Source: Caulobacteraceae bacterium (GTDB lineage Bacteria; Pseudomonadota; Alphaproteobacteria; Caulobacterales; Caulobacteraceae). From it: a stretch of DNA of 16,042 nt. Positions 14,233 to 16,042 of this stretch are shown one piece after another. Numbering within the stretch: the first letter of the stretch is position 1; every line of letters begins with the position of its first letter. Under the pieces are notes generated by a model. It had not been told where the DNA came from and did not search any database. It saw nothing but the letters and a program-made list of their open reading frames with translations. The stretch is taken from positions 1 to 16,042 of the forward strand of contig JADZBR010000099.1 of NCBI GenBank assembly GCA_020852035.1, given 5' to 3'. The position numbers were made by a program, and so were the translations under genes.

Positions 14233-15191
14233 GGCAGCCCCAGGGCGTGCTGCGCCAGGAGGGCGGCGAACAGGGCGGCCAGGTAGAGGATCGAGAAGGC
14301 GAAGAGGTTGCGCGCATCCTTCGAGCCGGCCTTGACGTCGTAGAGCCCCTCGACACGGTCCTTCGGCGCCTCGCCCGCGCGGCTGCGGAAGACCCGCCAG
14401 GCCAGGATCATGAACACCAGGCCGCCGAGCGCGGTCACCGCCGTATAGGCGAGCCCGCCCAGGCCGGTGACCACCGGGGCGAAGCAGCTGGCCACGAAGA
14501 CGGCGCTGTAGGCGAGGATCTGCTTGCGCGTGGAGGCCGCCCCGGCCACCACCGGCATCATCGGCACGCCGGCCTTGGCGTAGTCCTCGGAGGTGTAGAG
14601 CGACAGCGCCCAGAAGTGCGGCGGAGTCCACAGGAAGATGATCGCGCAGAGCAGCCAGGCGTCGAGCGGCGCGGTCCCGGTCGCCGCGGCCCAGCCGATC
14701 ACCGGCGGCAGGGCGCCGGCGAGGCCGCCGATGACGATGTTCTGGGCCGTCCAGCGCTTCAGCCACATGGTGTAGACCACGGCGTAGAAGACGATGGTGA
14801 AGGCCAGGAGCCCGGCGGCGAGCCAGTTCAGCGCCATGCCCATCAGCATCACCGAGAAGAGGCTGAGGGTGACGCCGAGCGTGGCGGCCTCGGCGCCCTT
14901 GACCTTGCCGGCCGGCACGGGGCGGGCGCGGGTGCGGCGCATCTTGGCGTCGATGTCGGCGTCGTACCACATGTTCAGCGCGCCCGAGGCCCCGGCGCCG
15001 ACGGCGATGCAGAGGATGGCGACAGCGGCCAGGATCGGGTTCATCGCCCGGTCGGCGCAGACCAGGCCGGTGAGCGCGGTGAACACCACCAGCGACATCA
15101 CCCGCGGCTTCATGAGCTGCAGGTAGTCCTGCCAGCGCGCGGGCGCGGCGGCGGCGTTGAACGTGGCGTCGGTCATCTGCTCGCGGGCCAT
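14229..15191 (-). CDS. ctaB: Protoheme IX farnesyltransferase (heme O synthase)
   Basis: A 320-residue UbiA-superfamily prenyltransferase that adds a farnesyl group to heme B, giving heme O, the precursor of heme A. The first Asp-rich motif is exact, N-x3-D-x3-D in NMWYDADIDAKMRRT (N73, D77, D81), followed by RARPVPAGKV. The second conserved region is VYTMWLKRWTAQNIVIGG (139-156), then PPVIGWAAATG and WTPPHFWALSLY (188-199). About nine membrane helices are expected. The start ATG 15191 has GAGGG about 6 bases upstream; a second ATG at codon 6 is possible. It lies 76 bases downstream of ctaD with a strong hairpin between, and overlaps the small ORF by 4 bases. Confidence 0.96.
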   Translation of the reverse strand: MAREQMTDATFNAAAAPARWQDYLQLMKPRVMSLVVFTALTGLVCADRAMNPILAAVAILCIAVGAGASGALNMWYDADIDAKMRRTRARPVPAGKVKGAEAATLGVTLSLFSVMLMGMALNWLAAGLLAFTIVFYAVVYTMWLKRWTAQNIVIGGLAGALPPVIGWAAATGTAPLDAWLLCAIIFLWTPPHFWALSLYTSEDYAKAGVPMMPVVAGAASTRKQILAYSAVFVASCFAPVVTGLGGLAYTAVTALGGLVFMILAWRVFRSRAGEAPKDRVEGLYDVKAGSKDARNLFAFSILYLAALFAALLAQHALGLP

Positions 15192-15237
15192 CAGGCCCTC
15201 AGTCTACCGCACTTGAAGGGCGCGGCGGGAAGGAATG

Positions 15238-15261
15238 AGGGGTCCGGCGGACCGGACCCCT
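15238..15261 (-). terminator. Hairpin between ctaD and ctaB, possible partial terminator or processing site
   Basis: A perfect 10-bp stem pairs AGGGGTCCGG (15238-15247) with CCGGACCCCT (15252-15261) around CGGA, 6 bases after the ctaD stop. On the minus strand it is followed by CATTCCTTCC rather than a T-run, so full intrinsic termination is unlikely. Such a structure could protect the ctaD message 3' end and set more subunit I than assembly factor. Function is inferred. Confidence 0.55.
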
Positions 15262-15267
15262 TAGGGA

Positions 15268-16042
15268 CTAGTGGTGCTTGTCGGCGTGGACCACCGGCAG
15301 TTCGTTGAACTGGTGGAACGGCGGCGGCGAGGGCAGGGTCCACTCCAGGGTGGTGGCGCCTTCGCCCCACGGATTGGCCTCGGCCTTGCGGCGGCGGACG
15401 GCCGCCTCCACCAGCACCAGCAGGAACACGACCACGCCGACCAGGGTGATCACGTAGCCGATCGAGGACACGTGGTTCCAGACGGTGAAGGCGTCCGGAT
15501 AGTCGATGTAGCGGCGCGGCATCCCCTGCAGGCCCAGGAAGTGCTGCGGGAAGAACACCACGTTCACGCCGATGAACATCAGCCAGAAATGCAGCGCGCC
15601 GAGCGCCTCGTTGTACTTCACGCCCCAGATCTTCTCGAACCAGTAGTAGAAGCCGGCGAAGATCGCGAACACCGCGCCCAGGCTGAGCACATCGTGGAAG
15701 TGGGCGACCACGTAGTAGGTGTCGTGCAGGCTGTAGTCGACACCGGCGTTGGCCAGGACCACGCCGGTCACGCCGCCGACGGTGAACAGGAAGATGAAGC
15801 CGATCGCCCAGAGCATGGGCGTCTTGAAGTCGATGGAACCGCCCCACATGGTGGCGATCCAGGAGAAGACCTTCACCCCGGTCGGCACGGCGATGACCAT
15901 CGTCGCGGCCGTGAAATAGGCGCGCAGGTTGATGCTCATGCCCGCGGTGTACATGTGGTGCGCCCACACGATGAAGCCGATGAAGCCGATCGCCACCATC
16001 GCGTAGGCCATCGCCAGATAGCCGAACACCGGCTTCTTGGAG
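15268..16042 (-). CDS. ctaD: Cytochrome c oxidase subunit I, C-terminal part (partial)
   Basis: The frame runs off the right edge; about 258 residues of the C-terminal half are present. Subunit I holds heme a, heme a3 and Cu(B). Visible are the Cu(B) histidine pair in VWAHHMYTAGM (His codons 15955-15960), the K-pathway lysine in VPTGVKVFSW (15871-15873), and the heme ligand pair in VVAHFHDVLSLGAVF (a3 ligand 15700-15702, heme a ligand 15694-15696). FFPQHFLGLQGMPRRYIDYP and the C-terminal TLEWTLPSPPPFHQF are typical of A-family aa3 enzymes. The residue after the heme a ligand is Asp (15691-15693), where mitochondrial and Paracoccus subunits have Tyr. First gene of the visible operon; ctaC would be expected outside the window. 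Confidence 0.97.
   Translation of the reverse strand, partial: SKKPVFGYLAMAYAMVAIGFIGFIVWAHHMYTAGMSINLRAYFTAATMVIAVPTGVKVFSWIATMWGGSIDFKTPMLWAIGFIFLFTVGGVTGVVLANAGVDYSLHDTYYVVAHFHDVLSLGAVFAIFAGFYYWFEKIWGVKYNEALGALHFWLMFIGVNVVFFPQHFLGLQGMPRRYIDYPDAFTVWNHVSSIGYVITLVGVVVFLLVLVEAAVRRRKAEANPWGEGATTLEWTLPSPPPFHQFNELPVVHADKHH

Noticed and set aside
14247..15308. 353-residue open frame on the plus strand
   Set aside because: Antisense to ctaB; highly charged, repetitive composition typical of shadows.

Overview
The window looks like a piece of chromosome from a high-GC alphaproteobacterium, most likely Caulobacteraceae (Caulobacter or Phenylobacterium type). The reasons are the very high G+C content, GTG starts with 4-base overlaps, the gene order of the aa3 cytochrome oxidase assembly cluster, the rsmE-gshA pair with a plant-type glutamate-cysteine ligase, and the style of intergenic palindromes. 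Genus is inference. I see no phage, plasmid, insertion sequence, CRISPR array or RNA gene.

Left part (1-8531), housekeeping genes in short units: the last 33 codons of mutL (+); a class V alanine/serine-glyoxylate-type aminotransferase (-); a POT-family proton/peptide symporter (-); a DUF427 protein (+); rsmE followed by gshA (-), encoding a 16S rRNA methyltransferase and the first enzyme of glutathione synthesis; then ppk2 and a YcaQ-like DNA glycosylase (+).

Right part (8696-16042) is one long minus-strand operon read from the right edge: ctaD (C-terminal part only), ctaB, a 48-residue single-helix membrane protein, ctaG, ctaE, a DUF983 zinc-ribbon membrane protein, SURF1, thrC and an M16 peptidase. 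The genes build subunits I and III of the aa3 oxidase, supply heme O/A, insert Cu(B) and assist assembly. Threonine synthase and a processing-peptidase-like protein are appended through start/stop overlaps, so translation is probably coupled along most of the operon.

The structure that the genes do not explain is a family of GC-rich palindromes resembling REP/BIME elements. Four are compound elements of about 140-165 bp (1342-1506, 4134-4275, 8533-8691, 12053-12216) and at least two are single hairpins (5905-5930, 7299-7321). The compound ones begin or end 0-3 bases from the stop codons of six genes. Two copies appear to be recruited into proteins: one inside rsmE, and one forming the first 20 codons of the only ATG/GTG/TTG-started SURF1 frame. 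One hairpin seems to supply the ribosome-binding site of the YcaQ-like gene. I found no convincing new defence, toxin or biosynthetic system; the repeat-gene interactions are the most interesting content.
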